From: Anaerohalosphaera lusitana
GTDB lineage: Bacteria > Planctomycetota > Phycisphaerae > Sedimentisphaerales > Anaerohalosphaeraceae
Assembly: GCF_002007645.1 (NCBI RefSeq)
Contig: NZ_CP019791.1
Location: forward strand, 2,170,001-2,234,000
Length of the DNA stretch: 64,000 bases
Direction: 5' to 3'
Part shown: piece after piece, positions 45,701 to 52,729 of the stretch
Numbering within the stretch: the first letter of the stretch is position 1
Layout of the letters: the number at the start of each line of letters is the position of its first letter
Program-made: the position numbers and the translations under genes
Notes under the pieces: model-generated
What the model was told of the DNA's origin: nothing
What the model saw: the letters and a program-made list of their open reading frames with translations, nothing else
The model's database searches: none

Positions 45701-48629
45701 ATCGCAATTTAGTAGTCAATTCGTTGGCAGTCCATTCTCCCGGCAGCTTGAGAACAAAGTTATCGCCGATACGGTACCATCCGCTGAACCCTGAAAAGCT
45801 CTTCCAGTCAAATCTTGTACCAAGGTTCATGTCGTAGTATGCGTCTCCAAAATACATATGCGGAAATGCTCCGCCTGGAGTTCCGCCAAAGCCATTGTAA
45901 GTGTATACCAATTCATTACCGTCCAGCCACACCCATTCTCTTGGAAACCCCCTCGTCGTGAGGCCAAAATGAGTTCGCATGTAACGGTTGTTTGCAAGCT
46001 TGGTTTCCATCAACTGCTGCTCATCCTCTGACAAAATTGAAGCTATGTGTCCGCCCATGAATTGTGCAAATCGTTCAACCATATCAAACTCAACACCCGA
46101 TGCGTGTAAACGGGCATACGTCAAATCAGAAGCGGCATCATAGTACGCATAATCAAAAGAATAAGCTGAGGAAAGCACTTCAGGGATCGTTGTAGCCCGG
46201 GGTGTGAAAGTTACAGGCTTGTTATTCTCTATATCCATTAAAAATACATTGTCCACAAATTCGAGAGAGTTCGAATGAGGCCATGTCCATCCGCTATTGA
46301 AAAGGCAACTCTTGTAATATCCGATATTTAGTGTGCCCTGCGGCCTTAGCCGGTGGAAAATACAGTATCCCGCTTCTCTTGCATGGATTACCGGTGTTCC
46401 ATAGTCCTGCTCAAAATAGCAGTGATCAAGTGTTCCCATCCCGCTATGAATTTCCGGGTTGCGGACGGTGGTGTATTTCATGTTAGCGGTTCCCCCGTTA
46501 AATGTTATCTTTGTTGTCTGTCCTGCAACAAGATAGCTTGGAAACATGTTTACGGGTTTGTCTTGAGTGCCCTGAACCTCAAGCTTGCCTTCCACAACGA
46601 AGTAGCCATTCTGCGGACCAGGATTATAAGGATCATCGCTGACTGATCCAAATTGAATCTGACTTCCTTCCGCAATCGTTAGCGTAACTCCCTCTTCGAT
46701 CAGTACTGGTCCGCCGACAATCCAGAATTCATCTGAAGTTAAAGTCATATCCTGTTCAATTACTCGCGGTACGTTTTTGCCTCTCGTCACCACGTAATTC
46801 CAACGGCTTATTCTAGTGAAGCTTTCAGGGTTGTCTGGATCCCAGCCATCGTTAAAGGTTATAGTAAGTTCAAATGGAATCACATGTTCGTTCGGACAGT
46901 TCGGAGCCACTCTAAACACAAGCGGGTCATCGACACCTATGATCACTCCGTCCTGGTCATAAATGAGCCCGTTGTCGTACATACTCCATGGCCCCATTGC
47001 GGATATGCTGGACGTTCCGTCGATTATCTCGACATATGGGTCATCTATCATCGAACCCTGGGCGCGGGCACGTAAGGTCAAATCTATGTTCTCAGCCGCA
47101 CCACTTCGGTTGATCAGCTCGATGCCCATATGAATCGTTTCTCCGGCATCAACCGAACCGTCAGCGTCATTTTCATCGGATATCGCTGGGTCGTCAAAGA
47201 TCCAGTTGTCATACATAGTTACACCTGGGGTCGGCGGAGTCGTAACGGCAACATAAGCGTCACAAACTGTACCACTGCTTACGATGCTTGCCATCAAAAA
47301 CCGATTGGAATAAATGTCCCGCTGCCAGAAGAATGATCGAAGCAAAGCTGCTGTACCTGAAACCACAGGAGCCGCCATGGATGTTCCGCTCCATTCTGCA
47401 TAGCTGTTGTTCGGAAGCGTGCTTAGGATGGATTCGCCAGGAGCCATTATATCTCCTGGGTTTGAAAACCAGCTTTTTTCGCCGTCAGTATTACATGAAG
47501 CAACACCAATCACATAGGGATATTTGGCTGGGTAACAGGGAATTGGTGCGCTGTCGTTTCCGCTGGAGGCTACCAGAACCGCCTGACTCAGTGCGACTTC
47601 TAATGCATCGGTAATTATCTGGCTGTATTGATAACCGCCGAAACTCATGTTTATAACTTCCGCACCATTTTCAGTTGCATATATGATGCCCTCGGAGATG
47701 TCCTGAATAGTTAAAGTTCCCGTGTACTGAGCAGCACGAATTGCCATGATCTTGGTGTTGAATGCTGTCCCGATTATACCTTTGCCATTGAACGCCTGCG
47801 CAGAAATGATCCCTGATACGTGCGTTCCGTGCCCGTGCATATCCATGGGGTCACCGGAATGGCTGCGCGGGTCAGAAACCACGTTGCAGCCGTGAATGTC
47901 ATCGATAAAACCATTGTTGTCGTCATCGATCCCGTTGCCGGGAATCTCAGCGCTATTGACCCACATGCTAGCCTGCAGCTCTTCATGTGTGTAGTCAACA
48001 CCGGAATCGATTACTGCAACGGTCACGTCACTGTTTCCCCCGGCACAAATGCCGTTTGTGTTGATGTAGTTCCAGGTGGCCTGTATTTCTGCTTGAGTCA
48101 AATACCACTGCTCGGGGTACATTGGGTCTGTGGTTCCATCAGGTAGGTTCTCTATGGGTGGATCAAATCCCCAAGCCATCTTCCACTCATAATTCGGTTC
48201 TACGTATTCAATTGATTCATCTTTGGTGAGCTGTTCGATGAGCTGCTGTATGTCCACATTCTCGTCCGTGGAATAGTGATACCAGCGGCGTAGATTCTTC
48301 TTTTTCTGCTCAAGCCCGTTTCGCGAATTCAGTTTTGATATCTGCTGGCTTCCTTGCTTAAAGGCATGCTCAAATACTCCCCGGCCTTTTTGTAAGCCGC
48401 GGCCCTTGAGCTTTTCTTTTACTCTTGGACGGAGCGTTCGTGCTGATCTTTCAGTTTTGCCGGCTGACTTGACTTCAACCAGGGCAGATTCCTTGAATTT
48501 GATCAGAATCTCTCGCGGTTGGTAAGAGTCTTTGTACTGGGCTGAACCGCGTTCGGTGAGCTTGCCGGCTTTAGTTTGAGCGCAGATGGCGAACAAAACC
48601 AGCGACGCAATTAAGAATTGCTTAAACAT
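42744..48629 (-). CDS. Giant secreted subtilisin-like (S8) protease with dockerin-like tail
   Basis: The 1961-aa protein has a signal peptide (first about 21 residues), a prodomain (35-150) and an S8 catalytic domain with Asp208 (VIDSGVDYTH), His267 (HGHGTHVSG), Asn358 and Ser417 (SGTSMAAP). Then follow beta-helix-like and C-type-lectin-like regions (about 660-950), Ig/fibronectin-like repeats, an IPT/TIG domain (SVSPNTGSADGGTLVTLSGS), two cohesin-like beta modules and two dockerin-like Ca2+ repeats (DVNRNGLVSAMDASYILQ; DCRIDIADLLILGEAW). The last repeat ends in LLDFTQLANDW, a planctomycete-style C-terminus. It is probably exported to digest host or environmental protein. Its presence between CRISPR and the Ubl module is unexplained. 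Confidence 0.9.
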   Translation of the reverse strand: MFKQFLIASLVLFAICAQTKAGKLTERGSAQYKDSYQPREILIKFKESALVEVKSAGKTERSARTLRPRVKEKLKGRGLQKGRGVFEHAFKQGSQQISKLNSRNGLEQKKKNLRRWYHYSTDENVDIQQLIEQLTKDESIEYVEPNYEWKMAWGFDPPIENLPDGTTDPMYPEQWYLTQAEIQATWNYINTNGICAGGNSDVTVAVIDSGVDYTHEELQASMWVNSAEIPGNGIDDDNNGFIDDIHGCNVVSDPRSHSGDPMDMHGHGTHVSGIISAQAFNGKGIIGTAFNTKIMAIRAAQYTGTLTIQDISEGIIYATENGAEVINMSFGGYQYSQIITDALEVALSQAVLVASSGNDSAPIPCYPAKYPYVIGVASCNTDGEKSWFSNPGDIMAPGESILSTLPNNSYAEWSGTSMAAPVVSGTAALLRSFFWQRDIYSNRFLMASIVSSGTVCDAYVAVTTPPTPGVTMYDNWIFDDPAISDENDADGSVDAGETIHMGIELINRSGAAENIDLTLRARAQGSMIDDPYVEIIDGTSSISAMGPWSMYDNGLIYDQDGVIIGVDDPLVFRVAPNCPNEHVIPFELTITFNDGWDPDNPESFTRISRWNYVVTRGKNVPRVIEQDMTLTSDEFWIVGGPVLIEEGVTLTIAEGSQIQFGSVSDDPYNPGPQNGYFVVEGKLEVQGTQDKPVNMFPSYLVAGQTTKITFNGGTANMKYTTVRNPEIHSGMGTLDHCYFEQDYGTPVIHAREAGYCIFHRLRPQGTLNIGYYKSCLFNSGWTWPHSNSLEFVDNVFLMDIENNKPVTFTPRATTIPEVLSSAYSFDYAYYDAASDLTYARLHASGVEFDMVERFAQFMGGHIASILSEDEQQLMETKLANNRYMRTHFGLTTRGFPREWVWLDGNELVYTYNGFGGTPGGAFPHMYFGDAYYDMNLGTRFDWKSFSGFSGWYRIGDNFVLKLPGEWTANELTTKLRSQEALDYVTQADTGHFRFNAFLNKYWDPSLNNWMHIQAPGNNENIVTMKDNFWGTDSSTLIDYLIYDYYDDFTKAKVVYGQPPARGYESTYPFVDGLYINGQSALSIPEVGMGPTTFRVTFNRDMNTDPNNIPFVTFGPTSPYTDFVVKPIDNDNAGWIDARTWEGSFWVVPVTGDGYHCIRISGAVAADDPWLVTGHDVGRFRFEVKTMGILAMTLHATGREGRIELSWQQDDFDMLAGYNIYRSTTLDGTYEKINDTIIPVGREYFTDTDVVPAVPLYYKFTVLKTDYTESNYSNVASAAPLDTIVPEITHTPVFEAVGGTNLRITASASDNVTVESVTLYYRAIGEEVFRSLSMLNTSEGMWSASISGSAVVPPGLDYYITATDGISTVYNGTPALPHTVNVENAPSLNSVSPNTGSADGGTLVTLSGSMFQTGATVMFGTEQAVDVEYLSSSQIRCKTPSHDPALVDVKLINPDMTSCSLTNAFTFHDEQIVISLPEAVGDYGTIVTVPLTLADVQGLLAASCTIEYDSSILNISSVNKGGLIPDWSFTANTATAGEIRISTAGAASVSDTGDLAVIKFEIIAPPPATSPLTIHSSVLNDGTISHAVDNGSVIVNGLFGISGTVSYFNDLAGIPSTALTLSGVGNPIDTVSEGTGSYSMQDIPVGSYRLKPAKSNDAQEITAFDASLILQADAGLRTLSQNQQIAADVNRNGLVSAMDASYILQKAVDLISVPFPGSEEIWTFVPEEREFPLLNTDQPGQNFTGILVGDVSGNWSDSMAQQTMSDLNSNTDPSTAVSLTDKTYLPHENCTLPIHITFEDGTEIYSVDLTVQYDHSIFGTPIVTQGEMVGLNNFSFISNTAVPGTIKLALAGAQPMQYDGKMADIQFASGPLNCTPVTVELNEAKVNEGAVDVKKTNADLATTPYHSDFTKDCRIDIADLLILGEAWLNYNTNPVVDVAPLPNGDQKIDLLDFTQLANDWAQ

Positions 48630-48730
48630 TTTTTGCCTCCTGGATCAACGTACTTACATTTGCAAAGAGCGGGATATGTAGCAGATCCAGGAGTTCTCTC
48701 AACCTACCTCTCTGTTTAAGATACAGAGAT

Positions 48731-48758
48731 ATAGTAGCATTTGACCATAAATTGGCAA
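48731..48758 (-). promoter_or_regulatory. Promoter of the protease gene
   Basis: On the minus strand TTGCCA (48758-48753) and TACTAT (48736-48731) are 16 nt apart. The rest of 48630-48960 shows no gene. Confidence 0.45.
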
Positions 48759-48960
48759 GAGAAATCCTATTCCAAATTATAAGCCATGCTTTTGATATAG
48801 ATCCCCCCGCAGATCTGAACCATTCATGAATTCCATTTGTTTGCAGGCAGCTCAATCCAGCCTGCTGAGCTTGTCCCCAAAACTGGGTAGTAGTTTGAGA
48901 TGAAATTGTTTTCGGGTATACTGAGTTTGTGACTTAATTAAAGAACTGTAAACAATGGCA

Positions 48961-49173
48961 TGAGAAAGATGGTGATTTGCGGCGGAATTCAAGGCCCGCG
49001 TTGTGCGGGCGGCTCTTCGTGAGGACAAGACGCTGGTCCAGTTGGCAAGTGAATTTGATGTGCACCCCAACCAGATCACCAAGTGGAAGCGACAGGTACT
49101 GGATACTTTGCCGGAAGTCATAATCTTGCAGACAGCTATCGAACAAAACAATAACATCTGTCAGATGGAATAG
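48961..49173 (+). pseudogene. Remnant of IS3-family OrfA
   Basis: The frame encodes [18 protein letters not shown] and the recognition helix [14 protein letters not shown], the usual OrfA helix-turn-helix. A TGA at 48973 breaks the frame before the first conserved residues, and the rest of OrfA and all of OrfB are missing. It is a decayed insertion sequence next to the Ubl module. Confidence 0.75.
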
Positions 49174-49183
49174 TGGCTAGCAT

Positions 49184-49387
49184 TCACGTTTGGGGATCCT
49201 CAAGATGCATCCCACTGTGATCCAGTGTCAGGCCGCAGTGGTAACATATAAAAGCTTCGTATCCCAGGGCGCCGTCGTACCATTTCAGTTTTCGGCCGCA
49301 GAAGGGGCAGCGGCATTTTCTAATGATTTCTGTAAATTCTTTGAGCTGTCGACTTCGATTTGGCTGTGTGTTCTCGTGTTTTGTCAT
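49184..49387 (-). CDS. Small zinc-ribbon protein (67 aa)
   Basis: ATG 49387 is preceded by AGGTG at 6 nt. The product has two Cys pairs (CPFCGRK and CYHCGLT), a zinc ribbon. It lies downstream of a terminator at 49474-49499, so it may have its own promoter or read-through expression. Function unknown. Confidence 0.6.
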   Translation of the reverse strand: MTKHENTQPNRSRQLKEFTEIIRKCRCPFCGRKLKWYDGALGYEAFICYHCGLTLDHSGMHLEDPQT

Positions 49388-49473
49388 GGTATTCACCTGT
49401 TATGCTTTTTGCGGTGTCGGCCCGTTTCACCGCAAAAAGCGACAAAACGATAGAGCTGACGCTGGGAGGCATG

Positions 49474-49499
49474 AAAAAAGCAGCCAAAACCGGCTGCTC
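49474..49499 (-). terminator. Terminator of the Ubl operon
   Basis: On the minus strand AGCAGCC / GGCTGCT forms a hairpin followed by TTTTTTC. Confidence 0.7.
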
Positions 49500-49538
49500 A
49501 AGAATGTAAGAGAAAAGATAAGCGATTTATTTGCTGAC

Positions 49539-49808
49539 TCAGGCTTTTGAGGGGTCGATTTTTTCGATGTTGTTTTGTTTTGGATTACCGCTGATTATCC
49601 AGTCACCGTAATAGCATCCTGCGTAGTAGATCATATCTTCGATGATACGCAGCATGTCACAGTTTCCGTTTTCATCGATGAGTTTTATATAGCTGGTGTA
49701 AGTGACGTGGATGTTTTGGTAGGGTCCCAGCACGGGCCCGTCAAGACCCCAGTCATCCATTTGCTGTGCGGGATCTTTTCTGCCGTGAAACATTTTAATA
49801 AAGACCAT
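49539..49808 (-). CDS. Hypothetical protein, last gene of the Ubl cassette
   Basis: The 89-aa protein has a ribosome-like GAGG just before ATG 49808 and no recognised fold. It is rich in Tyr, Asp and Ile. It follows the E1-like gene after a strong intercistronic hairpin (49837-49876) and is closed by a terminator. It could be a substrate or adaptor of the tagging system, but nothing in the sequence proves this. Confidence 0.5.
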   Translation of the reverse strand: MVFIKMFHGRKDPAQQMDDWGLDGPVLGPYQNIHVTYTSYIKLIDENGNCDMLRIIEDMIYYAGCYYGDWIISGNPKQNNIEKIDPSKA

Positions 49809-49836
49809 ATTAGTGCCTCTTGTTTGTGAGCAAGTA

Positions 49837-49876
49837 AAGCTTAGCGATAGCCGTTTTTCTGGCGTACCGCTAAGCT
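49837..49876 (-). promoter_or_regulatory. Intercistronic hairpin after the E1-like gene
   Basis: AGCTTAGCG...TAGCC pairs with GGCGTACCGCTAAGCT. It has no T run, so it is more likely an RNA-processing or stability element than a terminator. Confidence 0.5.
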
Positions 49877-49883
49877 GGTAGTA

Positions 49884-50534
49884 TTACTCGGTTACACTGA
49901 TTTCCGCGGCAAGCAGATTCAACTGGATATCAGCTTCTGCGGGCATCTGCCGCAGGAATTTTGTAAATTGTGCAAGCATAAACCCGGCCGCTATGTTGGC
50001 ACAGTAGATGGTAGTCTTTGCGGTGCAGGCGCCCGCATACGCCCTCTGAGGCGTAAAAAGGGTCCGGGGGTAATGCAGGCGTGATGATTCGTCGGCAGCT
50101 GTTATTACCCTGAGACTCTCAGCGGTCATCCTGCCGTCGACAAAGAACGTGGATCTGTCTTTGACCGCCTGCCATATCAGCCTTCGTGTATGGATAGAGT
50201 CTACCGCACAAAACACACAGTTGCCGATCTCTCCGCTGCGTTTGAACCTTTGTTCGACCGATACTACCTCTAACTTGCTATTGATCTGCCTGCACAGTCC
50301 TGCGGTGGCCCTTACTTTGGGCTTGCCCAGATCGGCTTCAAAATATCCCTGGCTGGCAATGTTAGTTACTTCGATTAGGTCGTGATCGATCAATTGAAGC
50401 CACGGGATGCCCATAGCTGCAAGCTGTAAAGCTACCTGCCTGCCTATGGCTCCAACACCGATAACCGTTGCTCTGCAGGACGCAATCCGTTCTGCCGGAA
50501 CAATGTCCTGTTGTCTAGAATATCTCGGGTTCAT
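49884..50534 (-). CDS. E1-like (ThiF/MoeB-family) ubiquitin-activating enzyme
   Basis: The 216-aa protein starts at MNPRYSRQ, with the RYSRQ motif of E1/ThiF proteins. The adenylation domain has GVGAIGRQVALQLA (nucleotide binding, 26-39), acidic LIDHDLIEVTNIASQGYF (49-66) with the catalytic Asn/Arg region GKPKVRATAGL, and Cys-Thr-Ala-Lys (170-173) and Cys178 in the later part. E1 enzymes adenylate the Ubl C-terminus and often form a thioester. It lacks the large ubiquitin-fold domain of eukaryotic E1. Its ATG overlaps the JAMM gene's stop (ATGA), so they are translationally coupled. Confidence 0.85.
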   Translation of the reverse strand: MNPRYSRQQDIVPAERIASCRATVIGVGAIGRQVALQLAAMGIPWLQLIDHDLIEVTNIASQGYFEADLGKPKVRATAGLCRQINSKLEVVSVEQRFKRSGEIGNCVFCAVDSIHTRRLIWQAVKDRSTFFVDGRMTAESLRVITAADESSRLHYPRTLFTPQRAYAGACTAKTTIYCANIAAGFMLAQFTKFLRQMPAEADIQLNLLAAEISVTE

Positions 50535-51316
50535 ATGAACACCTCGCTTTCGTCGTCCCATAGATCAGGTCTTTGTGCCAGCTCATCCATAACCGAGCGG
50601 CGTGTTGCCGGATCGAGCGCCTCTAGCTGGTCGATCATATCATTTGAAACCACCAGATCATCCCAGAACTCATCATGTTCGGAGCCGGCAAGGTTCAGCG
50701 CATCGGCAGATGTTGACGCCCAGGGGATCTCGATGACGTTTTGTTCGTATTCAGCGTCCCAGCTGTCATGATCGGTTGGACCGAACTGACAGCCGTAGTC
50801 AACACGAACGGGAATGAGCATGTCAGCGCCTGGCCCCACATTAAAACGCAGCTTTGCAAAAGTGTTGTCGTCCTCTGCCAGTATGAACATGACCGCCCAC
50901 TGACAGGATCCAAAGACCCTTGCAAACGTCTCGTTGTCGGTGGCACTCGGTGTGGGTGAGTCGGATGGATGTGTATGCAGCCAGACGCGGGCGAACTGCT
51001 CGGGTCTTTTGCCAGCATCGACCTGCCTGTCAAAATAGTCCGCCACGGCTTCGTCATGGAAGCTGACAGTTACCGATGTTACCTGCTGAGTGATGGTGAC
51101 AAACTCTCTTACGTACAGCAGGTCATCGGTATCGGTGACCGCAAAGCCCGCCACCTCATTATCGCTTTTGTCGCGAAAATACAAAAGCTTTGCCCATGCG
51201 GTGGGGCTGAATCGAAGAATGGGGTTGAAATTTTTACTGCGTTTTTTCTTTTGATTTGATTTAACTGTTTTCGATTGTGATCTGGTCCTGGCTGTCGTTT
51301 TGTTTTTCTTGGCCAT
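50531..51316 (-). CDS. JAMM/MPN (JAB) metalloprotease, predicted deubiquitinase-like
   Basis: The 261-aa protein starts at ATG 51316 (AGGAG 8 nt upstream). After a basic tail the JAB domain shows Glu54 (DNEVAGFAV) and HTHP-x6-SxxD at 114-127 (HTHPSDSPTPSATD), the full zinc-ligand set of JAMM proteases. Such enzymes remove ubiquitin-like tags or process Ubl tails. The C-terminal 90 residues are acidic and unassigned. The start is embedded in the last 56 nt of the E2-RING gene. Confidence 0.88.
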   Translation of the reverse strand: MAKKNKTTARTRSQSKTVKSNQKKKRSKNFNPILRFSPTAWAKLLYFRDKSDNEVAGFAVTDTDDLLYVREFVTITQQVTSVTVSFHDEAVADYFDRQVDAGKRPEQFARVWLHTHPSDSPTPSATDNETFARVFGSCQWAVMFILAEDDNTFAKLRFNVGPGADMLIPVRVDYGCQFGPTDHDSWDAEYEQNVIEIPWASTSADALNLAGSEHDEFWDDLVVSNDMIDQLEALDPATRRSVMDELAQRPDLWDDESEVFI

Positions 51317-52280
51317 TTTCATTGCTCCTTTCTGCCAGGCAGTCCCGGCAAATATCTTCTCCAATACACTTGACGCAAAAGTTGTCGCCGCATTCCGAGC
51401 AGGTTCGTGTGCAGTCGGGGCATATGGTATCTCCACAGTCGATACATTCGTCCTGACACGATATACAGGCGGTGATCTGACGGCAGCACTGACAAAACAT
51501 TACGCAGCCCTGGCAAAAGTCGTAGCCGCAGAACTCGCAGTATAAGGTGTGATCGGGATCTGTGATAAAGCCGCATTCGTAGCAGGATATACCCTCCCAG
51601 TCCTCTATCGGTATGTACGGACTCTCAGGGTTGTAGACCTTGAGAATGCTTTCGACCATGCTGAAAAAATCAGCAAACCTTCCCTGCTCAAGTGCCTTTC
51701 GGATGGGGACGGTTCCATCGCCTTCGCAGACCAGCTCATTGCTGATATGCGGATGGGTTACGGCCGATTCCGAGGCGGCAGGATGCGGATCCAGGGCGGT
51801 GACATAGTATTTGCTGCGGTTGTCACTGCTCGTGAGCCCTTCGATGTACAGCGATATCTCAAAGGGCCCCAGATAAACCCCTTCAAGCGTGATCGGTGCG
51901 GTGGTCACAGAGAGAGTGTCCCTTGGCGGATCAAATCTAAAGCCGCCGCAGTCGGCTTCGATCTGATCGAGCTCTTCGATGAGCTGTCTGATAGTCGGTG
52001 TTTTTGTCCTGGGCGGTGCAAGCGTCTCTTTGTTTGCACTTATCCAGTAGTTAATCTCCAGGCAGAGCCTGTCGATTCTGCTAAGACATTTTTTTGCGGC
52101 CCCGTGCCAGCCCCTTACGGCGGCCAGCTCGAGCTTGTGCGAGTTTTTCATGATGTGTGCCGCCATATCCGCAAACCTCTGGGTCCTGTGCGATGTCTCG
52201 ATGAGCCTGTTGCAGCGGCCGGTGATAAGGGCCTGCTGGAGCCTGGCTGCGATTTTGAGTTTTTCTTTTGTTGGGTTCAT
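51261..52280 (-). CDS. E2-like domain fused to RING/treble-clef zinc fingers
   Basis: The 339-aa protein starts at ATG 52280 (AAGGA at 7 nt). Residues about 100-225 look like a ubiquitin-conjugating (E2) fold: strands ending YYVTALDPHP, then THPHIS, and Cys185 (NELVC), followed by helices ADFFSMVESILKVYNPESPY. In eukaryotic E2 enzymes HPNxxxxGxxC has the same order, with His at about -10 from the catalytic Cys; here H176 to C185. Residues 230-315 contain ten Cys pairs (CYEC, CEFC, CQGC, CPDC, CSEC, CVKC, CRDC) as in RING-like and treble-clef fingers. It would combine conjugating (E2) and target-choice (E3-like) roles. The homology is by motif and has not been searched. Confidence 0.75.
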   Translation of the reverse strand: MNPTKEKLKIAARLQQALITGRCNRLIETSHRTQRFADMAAHIMKNSHKLELAAVRGWHGAAKKCLSRIDRLCLEINYWISANKETLAPPRTKTPTIRQLIEELDQIEADCGGFRFDPPRDTLSVTTAPITLEGVYLGPFEISLYIEGLTSSDNRSKYYVTALDPHPAASESAVTHPHISNELVCEGDGTVPIRKALEQGRFADFFSMVESILKVYNPESPYIPIEDWEGISCYECGFITDPDHTLYCEFCGYDFCQGCVMFCQCCRQITACISCQDECIDCGDTICPDCTRTCSECGDNFCVKCIGEDICRDCLAERSNENGQEKQNDSQDQITIENS

Positions 52281-52303
52281 AGGTCTGTCCTTTCGAAAAA
52301 GAA

Positions 52304-52333
52304 GGGCACCTGCCCGCTGGTGAGCAGATGCCC
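52304..52333 (-). promoter_or_regulatory. Terminator-like hairpin between Ubl and E2-RING genes
   Basis: On the minus strand GGGCATCTGC pairs with GCAGGTGCCC around a 10-nt loop, followed by TTCTTTTTC and then the E2-RING ribosome site. It may lower transcription of the downstream genes relative to the Ubl. Confidence 0.65.
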
Positions 52334-52351
52334 CTGGTGAAGTTGACATTG

Positions 52352-52579
52352 TTACTTTGGTCGCGCGCCCTGGACCTTTGTCGGTGTAATCGTAATCCTG
52401 TCGTTTGGCTGGAGGATATAATCACGCGGTACCGGCTGACGGTTGACCCGGATCAGATAATCTTCGGGGCTGTCGGCCGGCATCTTCTTGTTGAAAAACT
52501 GCTCGACAGTCGTGTTTTCGCTGATGTCGATATAGTCGGCAAAGCCGCCTCCTGAGTTGTTTACATAGAGAATACGCAT
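52352..52579 (-). CDS. Ubiquitin-like (ThiS/MoaD-type beta-grasp) protein
   Basis: The 75-aa protein has the compact beta-grasp outline: an N-terminal strand (MRILYVNNSGGG), a helix (TTVEQFFNKK), and VNRQPVPRDYILQPNDRITITPTKV, which matches the RVNGE.VPRDT.L.DGD.V...P pattern of ThiS/MoaD. The C-terminus is VQGARPK, not GG. Conjugation would need trimming after Gly71, perhaps by the JAMM protease. Ribosome site AAGGG lies 7 nt upstream. The next genes are the E2-RING, JAMM and E1. Confidence 0.78.
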   Translation of the reverse strand: MRILYVNNSGGGFADYIDISENTTVEQFFNKKMPADSPEDYLIRVNRQPVPRDYILQPNDRITITPTKVQGARPK

Positions 52580-52729
52580 TGTTTGTCCCTTTCATTTTTG
52601 GTTCTTCAATTATTAGTAAATGTCCTTTTTGCTCCCGTAACTTTGTCGGTCTGCTGTCGGCGGACCGCGCGCAGTGGCAGCTGTGTGTGTCATAATTTGA
52701 TTGTTCCTTGACTTAACGAGATTTGACGG

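Noticed and set aside
48852-49157. Minus-strand frame of 101 codons
   Set aside because: It is antisense to the IS3 OrfA remnant and has no recognisable product.
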